64,000 nt of DNA from Porites lobata. Taxonomy: Eukaryota; Cnidaria; Anthozoa; Scleractinia; Poritidae. The position numbers and the translations under genes were made by a program. The notes under the pieces were generated by a model. It was not told where the DNA came from. It made no database searches and saw only the letters and a list, made by a program, of their open reading frames with translations. Positions 21,720 to 34,347 of this stretch are shown in pieces (the stretch's first letter is position 1; every line of letters begins with the position of its first letter). Location of the stretch: assembly GCA_942486035.1 (NCBI GenBank), contig CALNXK010000106.1:1638501-1702500 (forward strand). Reading direction: 5' to 3'.

Positions 21720-23839
21720 TGCTGAATAAACTTGTTGTGGTTGTTGTTGTCTATTGTTGTTGTTGTATTCAAACCAGGGGGGACTCCCATATAAACGTGA
21801 CGGGGAAGCTCGTCGGAAAATTCAAATTTAAAATTCCCTGAGGGAAACCAACGTGGGTGTGGCTCAGGCTTTAACTGATCCAGAAGAGAGATTTCTATGT
21901 GATCTTTGTCGGGCATTTTTTTGTAAATGTCTTTAGCGATACTTGAATGGGCAAATAGTGACTTTTCGTCCCAAACACCCTAAGAGTAGACCAAAATAGG
22001 CGAGATGACGAGCATCCCTGTCACCCTTATACGAGAGTCCCCCGGGTATTCAAAGTGGTAACAAAGAGGCTTATTTTTCCTTTGAGAAATAGGAGGATAT
22101 CTTTAGGCTCCAGCCGACCTTCAGAGGGTCCTGAGAGGGTAAAATTGGAACCGGGATTTTTTTATGTCGAGGAAAATAGGAGCACCGGTGCTGGGATCGG
22201 AAATGGATAATCAATTTCCTCAATGGTGATGGATTTCTTTCATTTCCCAATCTTCGACAATATTATTTGACACAAATGTGCCGATTTTTTAAACTACGAA
22301 ATACTATTCTGCACCAGCAGACCATTCCGAATTCGTTTCCGGATTCGTGACGAGTCCGAAACAGTTTGGTATCGTTATACTGCGAGCAGAGGCTATCCAG
22401 TTTTGCCGTAGGTATGACCTTGTCGCACGTCAGTACATAGGGCGAATGATTAGCTTCTACTTGCAGGCTGGGGAGAAATGTATCAGGATGGTATGGAGGG
22501 ACTGAACGAGTTTTCTAAGTCAACTTTTCTTTCTCAAAGTTCTATTTCGGTTTTGGTTATCTGAAACAGACCATTCCCGCATCTCTGTGAACAAAGGCAC
22601 CAACTAACTCCAGGCTTGGGATGACAAAACAAACTCGAAGTGCAATACAGAAAAAGTCTATACTGCTCCAGTTTCAGATAAACGAAATTTTCCACGGATG
22701 GGTGGTCAACCTCGTTTTTAGGGTTCTCTCCTACTTGGGTGGTTCGAAAATATCGGATATCCAACTGATAATAATTGTCAACCGTGGAAAATGCAGTACC
22801 ATCTGGCAAAAAAAATTCGCATGACACAAAACTTATGTTTCTTGTGTAAAGTTCACGATTTTAAAAACTCTCTATTAGAAATTCAAAAATTCCAATTTAT
22901 ACAGAAAATGAAGTAAAATCTATTTCTTAACTCGTCTTGGTACCGTGATCAATTGTTCTAATGTAACAATTTCACACAGAGAATGAATCGGGAACCTACA
23001 AAAAGGCAGTCTACGAAATAAAATGCATTTATAAAACTCCTCCCCTTTGGAAGGGTGTGTTTCTGTGTTAGAGAATTTTGACCAATCATAAGACTTGAAA
23101 ACAATAGCCAAGAAAAGTTTACAATATTCCAAGTAATTTTGTAATTTGTTTATCCACGAAGCACTTACGAGTTCTTAAGACCTCGTTGAAACGTGTCCCT
23201 GCGTTCCAGGTCGAATTGGAATTTGGAAGTGTTGTTTTTTAAGGAGAGGGGGAAACCGGAGAAAAATACTTTTTAACAACTAAAAACTGTACACGTTTGA
23301 TAAAAGGATTTTTTCAGGAGCATTCTATTCTATTAACAATTCAGATCATAGTTTTCAACAAGATAATTAATATTATGTCTAATGAAAATTACAACCACTA
23401 ACTTATTACGTTCCCTTCTCCAATTGGGACAGTTATCCTACTGCATAATAGGTATATCTATAAAGTTTTACATTTCAAAAGTAAGATTTTGCAATGAGAA
23501 ATATTTACTGCTTCCAATTTATTTCCTGTTTAATTAAGTATGTGCGAGAGCGTTGAAAGGACTTCAGGGACTTTTTAATTAAAAACCTATGACTTTTAAA
23601 ACCTAGTTCTGTTAAGCCCAGACCTCTCCCCCACCCTAATCGAGAGCAGAACAAATCTGATCTTTTTATTTTTACCGCCGAAAACAGATTTTATTTGCCT
23701 TTTCTTGAATCACCAAATTCTTAAAATTTAAATGTTTCATTGTTTACCACGTCTAGGTCCACTTTCCTCATTTATAAAATAGGAAAAAATGTTTATTCAT
23801 TTTATTTATGTGTATATTGAAAAGTATTATAGGATGCAC
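21720..23839. other. noncoding interval
   Basis: Starts with a short (TTG)n run at 21732-21762. The rest is AT-rich with no splice-bordered frame, tandem array or clear inverted repeat that I can support. Confidence 0.45.
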
Positions 23840-23843
23840 TTAA

Positions 23844-24459
23844 CCCATTCGCTCCTGGAGATTTTGCCGAAAAACGCGTTTTGAAGCTAGTCGAGTGGTT
23901 TTCTGGTCACTGTCGTGCTATTAAGAGCTAAAATTTACCACAAACTGGTTAACAGGTCGAACACTTCGCGGCCTTCTGATCCAGATGCAAAATACCAGCT
24001 TGAGAAGTTCGGGCATGCGCAGAAAACAAAATTTCGTTTTTGGGTTCAAAAGTGACACAGCAGTCTTGACTTTTACTTTTCGCTTTCTCTCCTCCCTTCT
24101 TTTTTCGCTTTTCTTGCCTCATTTTTTTTCTCTTGCTGGGCATTTAGTAGGCTTCATTTTGGTGGAAAGAGTTTTTAGGAAAGCTTTTAGGATCTTAGGA
24201 TTAGGTGAAAGGAAAGGTAGGTGGGTAATGGAACAAGATTTTCATGGAGATTTTCAGGTCAATGTCACGTGGTTTTTTGCTTCTTTCTCCGGTGTCCTTG
24301 ACTGAATTGTGCTCATTCTGGTATAATTTGAAAGATCTCTTCACTCTGCACAAGTTAGCGAAGAAAGTTGTCCTTGACCGTTAAAACTGGTGACGTCACA
24401 ATGGGTAGAAAGGACCTGGATCCGCACGGGCGGTTACGGGCGGTTCAGGGGCGAATGGG
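23844..24459. mobile_element. TTAA-flanked MITE J (piggyBac-type ends)
   Basis: TTAA on both sides (23840-23843 and 24460-24463), terminal inverted repeats CCCATTCGCTCCTG and CAGGGGCGAATGGG. 616 bp without a transposase. Strict TTAA target use is the hallmark of piggyBac-related transposition. It lies just downstream of the 3' end of the SPRY gene. Confidence 0.85.
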
Positions 24460-24563
24460 TTAAGAGCAATTCAATGCTTAAAAGCAACTAAACAATTTTG
24501 TGAAGTTTAATTACAAGATATGAATTTTGGTAAAGGTCTCCTTTTAGTTGACAGGAAGGATTT

Positions 24564-25438
24564 TCAACGCATCCAGTTGACACTGTCTTTGGTGGCAGGA
24601 CCAGGTCCAGCAGCAGGTGTAAAGATCTCCTTCTTTCCTCCTCCTTCCAGCACCAGGGTCTCTCCTTCCCGTCTGAGTGAAGTCAGACCTTCCAGGATGG
24701 AGGTTACCTCACACTCCAGCTCAAAGAGCTCTGGAGGCGGCATCATCTTCGTCATTGTAACTTGTCCAGACACAAGTTTACCATCAGCACCCTGAGTTAC
24801 ATTGCAGGATATAATGTTGGCCACCTCGGCTGCAATGTTCCAGGCTCCATCTCCAGTTTTCTCAATCATCAGCTTGAACCTCCCCTGCCAGTCTCCCTCC
24901 ACCCCTTGTCTTGGAGTGGGAACAAGCTGGAAAGCAGCCAGGTTAGAAGTGGCAGTCTCAGAGATTGTCACACACTGTCCTGCTTCATCCATGGAAACCG
25001 CTGGACGGAACTCCATGCCACTGTAGCCAGAAATATCAAATGCCACTCCCAGTCCACTTCCATTTTTAGAGAATGCCAGCACAGTCTTGTCACCAGTCTG
25101 CTCCAACCGCATTCCAATGACATCGCCATTACCAAACTTAGGTCCCCAGTTACTGGTCACCAGGCTACTACCATCACTCAAGTTGCCCGGCCCGCCATAG
25201 AACAATCCCTTCATCCCCCAACCAGCTGCAAACTTATCTTCAGCAGAAACTCCCACCCAGGTTCCGGAACTTCCAGTCACTTTAAACTCCCAACTTCCAG
25301 TTCCACCTTGACTCCAGATAGCATTCCCCTTGGAGTTGCCACTCCCAGTGAAGCTAACCTTTGCTCCAGAAATTGTCAGGTTACCAGATCCATCATCTCT
25401 CCACGCCATATTGTCGAACTGATAGTAGCTTGTTTCAC
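24564..25438 (-). CDS. SPRY-domain protein with C-terminal META/HslJ-like domain
   Basis: A single open exon, acceptor TTAACACAG at 25439-25447, stop at 24564; from the first Met (25409) 281 aa. Residues 5-155 look like a B30.2/SPRY beta-sandwich: EFKVTGSSGTWVGVSAED, GDVIGMRLE and VLAFSKNGSGLGVAFD are characteristic strands. After a short linker residues 173-265 resemble a META (HslJ-like) domain: GRFKLMIEK, GQVTMTKMMPPPELFELE and a final LVLEGGGKKEIF. The frame stays open upstream of the Met to the acceptor (residues ETSYYQFDN), so it could extend into an earlier exon, or the Met may be the true start behind a 5' UTR intron. Neither domain predicts a reaction; SPRY usually binds proteins. 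Confidence 0.75.
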
Positions 25439-26239
25439 CTGTGTTAAAGTAAGTAAAGATTATAAGGCTACACTTTTAGAATAAGGTTTATAATTGAAAA
25501 GGCCTCCTTGGGAAAACGTCCCTGCAAAAAGGAAGAGAGCGTGGGGACATTTTTGCATGGAGCCCTTCAGTTACAATAATTATCATTACTATTCTTTATT
25601 AAAATGTGTTTTTTTTTCAGTTGGTGTCATGTCATCTTTTATTTTGAAAAACCACCGAACACATTCTCGTTGCATTTAGAGTTCAAGAATTTATCCTCGA
25701 GTATGATATTTTTCATACAGCGTGTAGGTTCAAGATGTCATCTTTTTTTGTTTCACATAAAAATTGGTGTTTGCAAAAAATGGATCACCTTAAACACCCA
25801 CTGAAAATGGAATCTTGTGTTTAAATAAATCAAATAAGCCCACTAAATCAGCTAGCTTGTGTAGCTGGCAGGTTTGTTATCCACTGGGTATTTTCTTTAT
25901 GCAAGGGGAAAAAATTTGACTTGCATCCAAACTTCTTGTGGCTAAACAGAACTCCCCCACAGTTGGAACCAACTGAAAACATTAATTAATTAATTAATAA
26001 TTAAAAGTTATGCAAATAAAGTGAGACCATTGTAACTGTTGACAAGACAAATGTTTTTGTTTCCCCTAGAAGTTTATTATTCATGTGGTAGCCTTTTTAA
26101 AAATTTCAGTAATTATAATTACATCAGGTTAAGCAGAAAAAAATTATCTTTGTCTTGGCAGAAAGACACATAAAAAGTAAGAAGACTTTATAGCAATGTT
26201 CTTTGTGCCTTATTCCCTAGATCTATACTGTTTGTACTG

Positions 26240-26418
26240 TAGCCTGTTCCAGGCTCCGAGATGGTGGTGGAAAGTTGTTCAGTAATAATTAAGAAATGTG
26301 AAAAACACGCGGGGGCTGCCGCTGCCACCGCCCCCTTTCCCAAGTCGTGCGCGTCTTATTTTTGCTTTGCTCGTTTTAATACGTTCCCACCATACTATCT
26401 GAGAGCCTGGCACAGGCA
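26240..26418. mobile_element. MITE Q, hairpin-ended, 9-bp target duplication
   Basis: 179 bp from TAGCCTGTTCCAGGCTC to GAGCCTGGCACAGGCA, flanked by TTTGTACTG (26231-26239 and 26419-26427). Unit 2 of the duplication shows the empty site (CTGTGTGTGCTGTAACATT near 28434). The left end folds on itself (AGCCTG-TTC-CAGGCT), as in element D. A further copy of this left end is at 63744. Confidence 0.85.
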
Positions 26419-27660
26419 TTTGTACTGTAGCATTTCAATCATTTTTTATGCATTTAAACCATTACAGGATGCTTGCCATTTTGCCAAACCAGCTGGTCAG
26501 ATACTAGGAGAACTATCCAAGTGAAAATGTAATGACACTGTTCAATTGCAGTAAAGTTTCCAACTCAAAGTGTTCTTTATACCAAAATTCTGATCATTAC
26601 TTTTCGTAAAAGTAAGACCGGAAAATTATAAGAAATTTGAGAAATGGAATGGACTTAAGTGTTGGCCAGCCGACAGCACTGACTGGTCTAAATAAAGGAC
26701 CAACTCTGGAGCAGCTGGATCACATTTTGTGGAGAATTCTTACCAGCTGGACATTCGACCAAAATTTCCAGCATTATAATATATATCCCTTTTTCTTCTC
26801 ATAAGATACAAGTTTCCATATCTGTTATAATATTTTGATATGCGGATGAGCCTCCATGTGCAAATGCCATGTCATTACTGACGGCCTCCCAAAAGTGACC
26901 AAAAATTGCACCCTTTGAAAACACCACAGTTTTCTAAGTCTAAGCCAATGTTGCAAACTCTAATAAACCACAATTAAATCATTAATTCTCAAAATTATGC
27001 ATGCTGCTTATGCTTTCGTATTGAAAACTACCACTGAATACATGCAAACACCAGTGACACAATTTGATGCAAGGGATTGTCTGAAGGGTGTGTCTAAAAC
27101 TTGAAAATTACCAAATTAAGGCTGAGCCGTAAACAGTCATAAACAGGTCTTCAGCTGACAATGTGAGACTTCAATATCCTTATTAAGCAGTCATGGTCAA
27201 CTCGAAACTAAAAATCGATAAAAAGTTTGTCAAAATTATGAAATAAAGTTGATTACAAATTGTCATATTATTTTGTCTTCTTTCTTTTCATATGATTCGT
27301 CTTTAATATAATATACTGGCCTTAACCACAGGTTAAAATCTCTCCTTGTTCCTAGATTTTTGGAGTGGGATAAGCTTGACATAGAGTCATCCTGTCACTC
27401 AGAAATTAGGTTCATGTCAACCAGTAGATAGAAAAATATGACAAAGAAAGGAAGCATATTCAAAACGTTTTAAGTTTGAAAGAGCCCAAGAGCCATCATG
27501 TTACCTCCTTTTAGCCCTTAACTGAACCGACTAAAAAGCACTGAAACCTAAGGTCCTTAAGGCATCCCAGAACTCAAGGACCCAAATAAATTCTGCACAA
27601 TGTTGTCTCCCCGAGCATGTTTCCAGCTATAGCCATGAAATGTAAATGTTGTATTGTACG

Positions 27661-27713
27661 TACCTCTTCGTGCAGCAAAAAAAACAGCCTTCTGTAGTAG
27701 GTCTTGGCCTCTT
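27661..27713 (-). other. conserved exon-like segment, unit 1 of the duplication
   Basis: Between an acceptor-like AAACACAG and the donor GAAGAG|GTACGT on minus; reads GAG GCC AAG ACC TAC TAC as EEAKTYYRRLFFLLHEE. The corresponding segment in unit 2 keeps both splice-like borders. Its phase does not join the SPRY/META frame, so if transcribed it may be 5' UTR or belong to another transcript. Confidence 0.3.
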
Positions 27714-27967
27714 CAGCTGTGTTTATATCTGCACAAGCTGTCAGCTGAAGTATGAAATAAAAAGCAACAGACGGCGCAGTTTTTACATCATGCAAGGGCA
27801 GCCCTTGAGTTCTATGCATAAATTACCTGATGTTTTGATAATTTTGCATATTAACTAACAACTTACAGCCCATCATTGTACTCTCTTGCTTTCAGACTAG
27901 AGAAACAAGAGTGTAGGTTTAGAAATAAACTTCACTTTTCTCAACTTGGGTTTGAAAAAATCAAGCC

Positions 27968-30640
27968 CGTGTAGCTGGCAGGTTTGTTATGCGCTGGGTA
28001 TTTTCTTTATGCAAGAGGAATTTGACTTGCTTGGATCCAAACTTTTTGTGGCTTTGCTGCCAAAAAACAACAACACTCCCTGCTAACCCCACCAGCGACA
28101 CAAGCTGGCTTCAACTGAATAAAATGGAATCAACTGAAACATTAAGGCCAGCTGGTTTCCACTTACTGTTTTTTAGTAATTAAAAGTTATGCGAATATAA
28201 AGCAAGACAATAATATAATTTGTAACTGTTGACATTTAAGATAAATATTATTTTTTGCATAGAAGTTAATTATTCATGTGGTAACCTTTTTAGACATTAC
28301 ATTTAAGATTTTCCCTCTTAACCATCAGTATCATCACGATCAGAGGAAAAATATTATTTTTGTCTTGGCAGAATTATATGAAGAGTAAGAAGACTATATA
28401 CCAATGTGCTTTCTGCCTAATCCCCTTTTACACTGTGTGTGCTGTAACATTATTTCAATCACGTATGCATGCATTTAAACCATCAGGGTGCTTTCTATTT
28501 TGCCAAATAAGCTGGTCAGAAACCAGTGGATCTATCCAAGTGAAAAGATAATAACACTGTTCAGCTGAAGCCAAGTTTCCAACTAGGTCAAAGCATATTC
28601 CATTTAAGTTAAGACCAAATTTCTGATGGGACTGGAAAATTATAAAGCATTTGGGAAATGGAATGGTAAGTGTTGGTAGGACAAGACAAAATGGCCTAAA
28701 TAAAGGACCATTCTGACAGTGGATCAGTTTTTCCAGAAAATTTTCCCCTGCAGCTGGAGACTGACCAAAATTTCCGGTGGAGATTTCAGCATGTATAAAC
28801 TCAATATTATCCCCTTTTTTCTTCTCTCATAGTTACAAGTCTTCATGTTGTTATAATATTTTGATATACGGACGAGCCTCCATGTACAAACACCTTGTCA
28901 TTACCAAACTCCTGTCAAAAGTGACCACCTTTTGAAAACACCACAATTTTTCCAGTCTAATGCATCAGTCAATTCCTCCCAGCCCCCCCTCTTCGCCCCC
29001 GCTCCCCCAACCCAGGGCTATTGTAGGGCATTTGCCCACCTTGTCAGTCCCGGGGGTGGGGCAACCGTGGGGCTATTCCCAAGCTTTTAAAACGCATGCA
29101 GTTTCCTATCTAAATATAACTACAAACACAAGAGCATTTTACTGGAAAAACAAGCATACTGGCTTAATTGTCAAGGACAGGAAAAAATTAAAGAGGGTTG
29201 TGAAGACATGTTCTCGATTTGCATGCATTTTTCCATTGCTTATAAAGCCAGAATCACATGGCAAAATTGGGAGCTATCAGGACATGAATCAACATTTCAA
29301 TTTCTATTTATATCCGTTATTTGAAGATCATCCTCCCATATTTATGAAACAATTCAATATAACATATGACTTTACAGTACTCTAATAATTTTAATGTCAA
29401 AAATTATTTTATAACAATACTAAACCCATAAACTGGTGTCGTCGTGGCATGCAGTCTTAATTAGAATCCTCGCGCTATTACAAAGGAAGACATTAATTTA
29501 AATCAAAAATCACACATCAAAATGCTCAAATGGCACTATTTGACTGTGCGAGTTGACGGAGGACGGGGCATTTGCCCTCTTTTTTTTCGTCCCCACCCTG
29601 GAGGATTTGACAGCTCAAGAGTCCCCACCCCCGGGAATTTGCCATCCGAGGTAAAAAAAAATGCTAATGCCCAGGGTTCACCCAGGGGGGCGGGGGGGGG
29701 GGGCTAAGCACAGCTGGAATTGACTGATGCATAAGCCAGAGTTGGAACATCTCATAAACCAACATCAATTCTCAAACTTATGCACGCTGCTTTTGCCTTC
29801 AGATTGAAAATTACCACTGGATAAAAACCAGTGATACAATTTAATGCAGGGATAGTCTGAGGAATGCTGGTGTCTAAAGTTGAAAATTATCAAAAGACGG
29901 AGCTGTCAACAGGTCTTCAGCTATCAACGTGAGACGTCTTCAGTAACCTTCTATACTATTTTAAAAGTCATAATAGTCATGGTCAACTAGAAATTGAGCA
30001 CTTTGCAGAAATTACGAAATAGAGTTGATGGCAAATTATCATATTTATCTCCTTTCTATTTATTTAATTCACTAGCATTAAGGTTAAGTACAGTGTAGAT
30101 GGATCTTCTCTTTTGTAGTGGAGTGAGTTTTGAGTGCAATCAGTCAAAAATTAAGCTTATATGTCAACCGGTAGAAGAAAATTATGACAAGCAAAGGAAG
30201 TGCATTCAAAACGAGCTCAAGAGCCGTCGCGTTTAAAACTCCTCTAAACACTCCAAAAACTGTGGAAATCCTAAGGTATATTCCAGAATCCAAGGACCGC
30301 CGAAATGAATTCTGTGATGTATTCTTTTCGATCAGGCTTGAAACATAAAATATTGCAATGTACGTACCTCTTCTTGCAACAAACAAAACGGGCTTTCGCA
30401 GTAGGCCTCGGCCTCTTCAGCTGTGTAAAATTTATTCACAAGCTGTGCTGTGAAGTAAACAGACCGCGGAGAGGGCAGTATAGACGCTTTTACAGCACGC
30501 ACAGGCAGCCCAAGGTCTATGTATAAATTACTGTATTTACGTCATGATAATTTTGCATAACTTACAACTTTACATAGCTTAGGACTCATCAGATCAATAT
30601 TGAAAGTTAGGTGTAAGTGTAGAAACAAACTTTGGCCTAT
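27968..30640. repeat. tandem segmental duplication, unit 2
   Basis: Second copy of the roughly 2-kb unit, enlarged by MITE R (28961-29731). It keeps the exon-like segment (about 30379-30428 on minus, ACACAG|CTGAAGAGGCC ... GAAGAG|GTACGT). Confidence 0.8.
28961..29731. mobile_element. MITE R, 3-bp TAA target duplication
   Basis: Terminal repeats TGCATCAGTCAATTCC and GGAATTGACTGATGCA, flanked by TAA (28958-28960 and 29732-29734). Unit 1 has the uninterrupted site (GTCTAAGCCAATG near 26939). The interior carries AGGGCATTTGCCC-type palindromes and G/C runs at 29683-29703. A 3-bp TWA duplication is usual for PIF/Harbinger elements; assignment is inference. Confidence 0.8.
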
Positions 30641-30989
30641 GTTTTTGCTTTTTCTGCGTTATAACCTGGGATCAGTTTATGTCCATTTTCAACTTTTTTT
30701 GGACATAAAATGGAAAGCCTAATTCTGGAAAGTGAAAAACTCCATAAAAATAATGAAAAACCACCTCCTAGATTTGTGATTTACACGATCACTGATAAGC
30801 TTTGAGTTTCGTTTTTCCTTTGTGTCGTAATCATTAAAAAAAAATGATACTGTGCTTTGGAACAAATTGTTGGTTTTCACATGACGTCACTAAAACTATC
30901 GATCCTACCGAGATTTTACTTTCACTATGCATTAGAGCAGCTGAAAACTAATTTTCATACAAATTTTCTCTTTTGGCTTTGTGATAGAG

Positions 30990-31020
<31 letters not shown>

Positions 31021-31378
31021 CGGCTTTTACATGATGGCCAAGTGAGATGTCATGTAAGTCAAAAAAGTGACTTATTTCAGAAACTTTTGCTATCTAAACT
31101 GTTCATGTATTAGAAAAAGTACCACTTTAATGTTTATGAGTTTCTCGAAGAATAAATTCACGCTTGGCTTTTGTAGCAAAACTCGATAACAGATCCGTGC
31201 ACCATGTTGGAGCTCATCCAGGTGAGCACCAGCATTGCGTCTCCATGCAAATCTCTATAAGTTTGGGTAAAACATTTCTTCGGATATCTCGTATACGAAA
31301 TATTCCTCTGACCTGAATCTTGGCTAGGGTCTTTGTATATGTCCCTTCTTTCATTTCCTAGATTCTGGACTGTTTTGA

Positions 31379-31409
<31 letters not shown>

Positions 31410-32855
31410 AACTGAAAACCAGCAATAGACTCTAATCAAATGGGTACAGTATTTAATAAAAAGGGTTATATCAAGACGCCTGAAGAAACCTCAAATAAAG
31501 TCATGCATGACAATATTCCTGACAAAAACCGCCTATTTATGATTTAGCTGCAACTGTTGAGATGTCGCCTCGCGTGTACGGATCATTGAACTCGCGTGAC
31601 AATTTTTGCCTAATGGCTTAAGGCCGGTACATATAAAGGTCAAATATTGATATACATCGTCCTAGCGGAAGCACAAATCGAAACTGGTTGTCATTTCCCT
31701 TTGTTCTAGTTCATCATGTTCGGCAGAAGAGTTCACCTCGTGAAAGCCGTAGCTTTTGGGTAAGAATCAAAGCTTTTATCCCTAATACATTGGTAAATAT
31801 AAGCTGGGACAGAAGCCGATTCGCGATTGCGGCTCCTTGCTGGGGGAGGTCGATTATCATAGAGATTACAGCAAAAAATATTTATTTTATATTGTCAGCG
31901 GGTTCGAAAAGAGATGAGGACCAAGTGCTAATCTTGCGTTGAAAACTATAAACAGGGCATATGATTAACAAATAGAAAACAAGGATTGAGATCCAGATTA
32001 GAGATGGAATGGAAGTGATACTTGTACGTCCTTGATAAGAGGTGTTCAGAGAACCGAGGTTTCGCCAGAACAGCAGACTGCTTTTCATACCTAAATATTT
32101 ACTAATTTCGACTTCAATAGCCCTATCCACATTTCCTCAACCATTCCTGCAACCGCTTCACTTGGCTCTCTGTAAGCTGATAAAAAACATCGGGATTACA
32201 CCTGGTGGGGCGAAACTTTTAGTTAAGGAGACGAATGGTTTGAGAAACAATATTGCCAATTGCCCACCGTCTCGGTATCACTGCGGTATAGTTTGTAGCC
32301 GGAATACATTAATATTGTGAAACTGCTCGGAAGGACCAAGCATACAAAACAGGAACTTCAACGAGACTAAAGAACCAAGGTCAGCTCTAACACCAAAAAC
32401 ACGACCGGCCTATGAAAAACTGACAGATCTGACAATGGTAAGCGAAGAATATCCCTAAAATGACTTAAAACTCGCGAGCTAAGCGTAAATTCAAGTACAA
32501 GTAAAAACAAAAGATCAAAACAGGAAAACACTACGTGCGCGGACAAAATCAAGACTAACCTAGGCTCTTGACCCACTTAATCGGAAACAAAGGCGACATA
32601 CAGATCAGCTAGATTTTAAAAATAACTTTCAAAAAAATTCACAACAATAGAAAGTAACAGTCATTTTAGTTTTACAGTAGAGTCTTTGAGTAAGCCTATA
32701 TCGGGTTTACGTAACAGTGTTAACGGGGAAATAAACGGAATGATGTGTTTTTGATTAAGCTGGCTATGTCGTCTGTCTTTCAAGTTTGACACAATGATCC
32801 GGTTGCGTGACAGTCTCCTTTGCATGCGTGACTCCTGATCAAGTGGCTGCCAATT
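30641..32855. other. noncoding interval
   Basis: AT-rich single-copy sequence. I find no open frame with splice borders or protein-like composition and no repeat array. Any exons of flanking genes here are not recognisable. Confidence 0.4.
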
Positions 32856-33189
32856 TTGGGCGCTTTCCATTTAGGAAAAAAAACCGGAAATTTCGGTGGG
32901 AGCAAAAGTGGAATTTCCAATTGGTAAAAAGTTGTTCCATTTGGTCGTAGACCCCGGTACGTCGCGGTGCCTGACCGTGGACCTGGAACTGGTACAAACT
33001 AGACAAACTACGAGAAACGTAAATGGAACACGACATTCCGTTCGGAAATTCCAACCGGGAAAACGGGCCGACCTTTTTAGATTTTCCACTTTTTCTGGGA
33101 ATTTTCCAGTGGGACGAACCGACGAAACGTGTTCTATTTACTGCTGAACCGGAAATTCCGGAAATTTTGACTAAATGGAAAGCGCCCAA
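32856..33189. mobile_element. foldback MITE P
   Basis: Perfect 19-bp terminal inverted repeat TTGGGCGCTTTCCATTTAG (left) and its complement (33171-33189); further inverted segments built on CCGGAAATT and GGAATTTCC bring most of each half into symmetry. No clear target duplication. Open frames in it on both strands are a by-product of the symmetry. Confidence 0.75.
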
Positions 33190-33275
33190 GGAGACTAGTT
33201 GCGTGTTGCTCTCCGAAATACAGTAACTTGAAACTAAATCCGTCGGATTAAAACTAATGCCGCGTTTTTTTTAAC

Positions 33276-33545
33276 CGTCGCCTGGTTTGCTCAGTTGGCA
33301 GAGCGCTGGTCTGCAGAGCGGGAGGTCGCGGGTTCGAACCCTGGCCGGACCAAAACTCAGGGTCTTTAGTTAAAATAACTGAGAAGAAAGTACTGCCTTT
33401 GTAATGACCGTATAGGTCCCGTCTCACAACACTTACACGTAACCCACACCACTGTTCGAAAAGAGTAGGGGACATAGACCCCGGGTGGTGTGGTCAACCT
33501 TCACACATCATTCACATCATGGGCTGGGTGGGTGTAGTAAGCTTA
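33276..33545 (+). mobile_element. tRNA-derived SINE, family 1, plus copy
   Basis: The head has Pol III promoter boxes: A box TTTGCTCAGTTGGCAGAGCG and B box GGTTCGAACCC at the usual distance, like a tRNA but with a poorly conserved anticodon arm. The body (ACTCAGGGTCTT...AAAATAACTGAG, CTGCCTTTGT, AAAGAGTAGGGG, GGGCTGGGTGGGT) matches the SINE at 60630-60960, which confirms an interspersed family. A conserved RNA-like tail block continues to about 33660 (GAAATATCGGGCAAATAC). Confidence 0.85.
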
Positions 33546-34347
33546 TAAATGGATTGACAGCTGCTGTTCATCTTTTATCTGTATTTGTTTTTCTTTTATA
33601 GCCCCCGTTGAAGGTTTGTGTTGCAAACCGAAATATCGGGCAAATACAATTCACCACATTATTTTTGTTTTCTTTCTATATTTTTCTATCACTCTTCCTG
33701 CCGTAACGATCAGTTTACTGTTAAGTTTAAAATTTGGATTTTAGTGATCCATGTCTACTAAAGGTCCGGCGGACCCTCACTGGTTTGTCGTTGTGGTTTT
33801 GCCTTCACAAGTGTTTCTGCTGCCAGTGGCACCTTTGTATGCTGACGCCCGAGTTCTGTTGTGAAGCACTGTTATTTTTACTGTTGTTGTAAAGAGGATA
33901 CGTCTCTTGTCCTCTCATTCGTGATTCCTTCCTTCCTTTCTTCACTCAGGAGCCCACCAGCTGATTCGCTTTGATCCCGGGACTTTGATATTCTTTATGT
34001 TTATAACATGAAAATAGCACTTGCTGGATCAAGGGAATAGTCTCCAAATCTAAAAATTTGAGGGCATGTTTAGGAAAACACTTTGAATAAGGGCTCTCCT
34101 AGAGCTATGTCCCTCACTACAGGTCCAAAAAAAAAAAAACAAAAACCGCGTGTAAAGCTGACCACCTTTTGAACCTTGCTGGAAATTGTTGACGCCCGGG
34201 CATTTGTCGTGGCTCGAGTTCCTGATCCATTGATCCAGAAGGTGAAAATACGGTCCTATTCGCGTTGAACAACGAGTGAAATTTTCATGAGGTCTGTTTT
34301 TTAATGGAATTTTGTTTGTTTGCTTGTTTTGATTATGTTATGTTTCA

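Larger units (their letters stand above)
25859..27945. repeat. tandem segmental duplication, unit 1
   Basis: Homologous over its length to 27968-30640. Matching landmarks include GTGTAGCTGGCAGGTTTGTT at the left, TATAATATTTTGATATRCGG in the middle and GGCAGCCC...TCTATG near the right. Divergence is moderate with many small gaps, so the duplication is not recent. Unit 1 has MITE Q, which unit 2 lacks. It lies upstream of the SPRY/META gene and could belong to its 5' introns. Confidence 0.8.

Noticed and set aside
33276..33350. A functional tRNA gene
   Set aside because: The A and B boxes are good but the anticodon and acceptor stems do not pair properly and a SINE body follows that recurs elsewhere.
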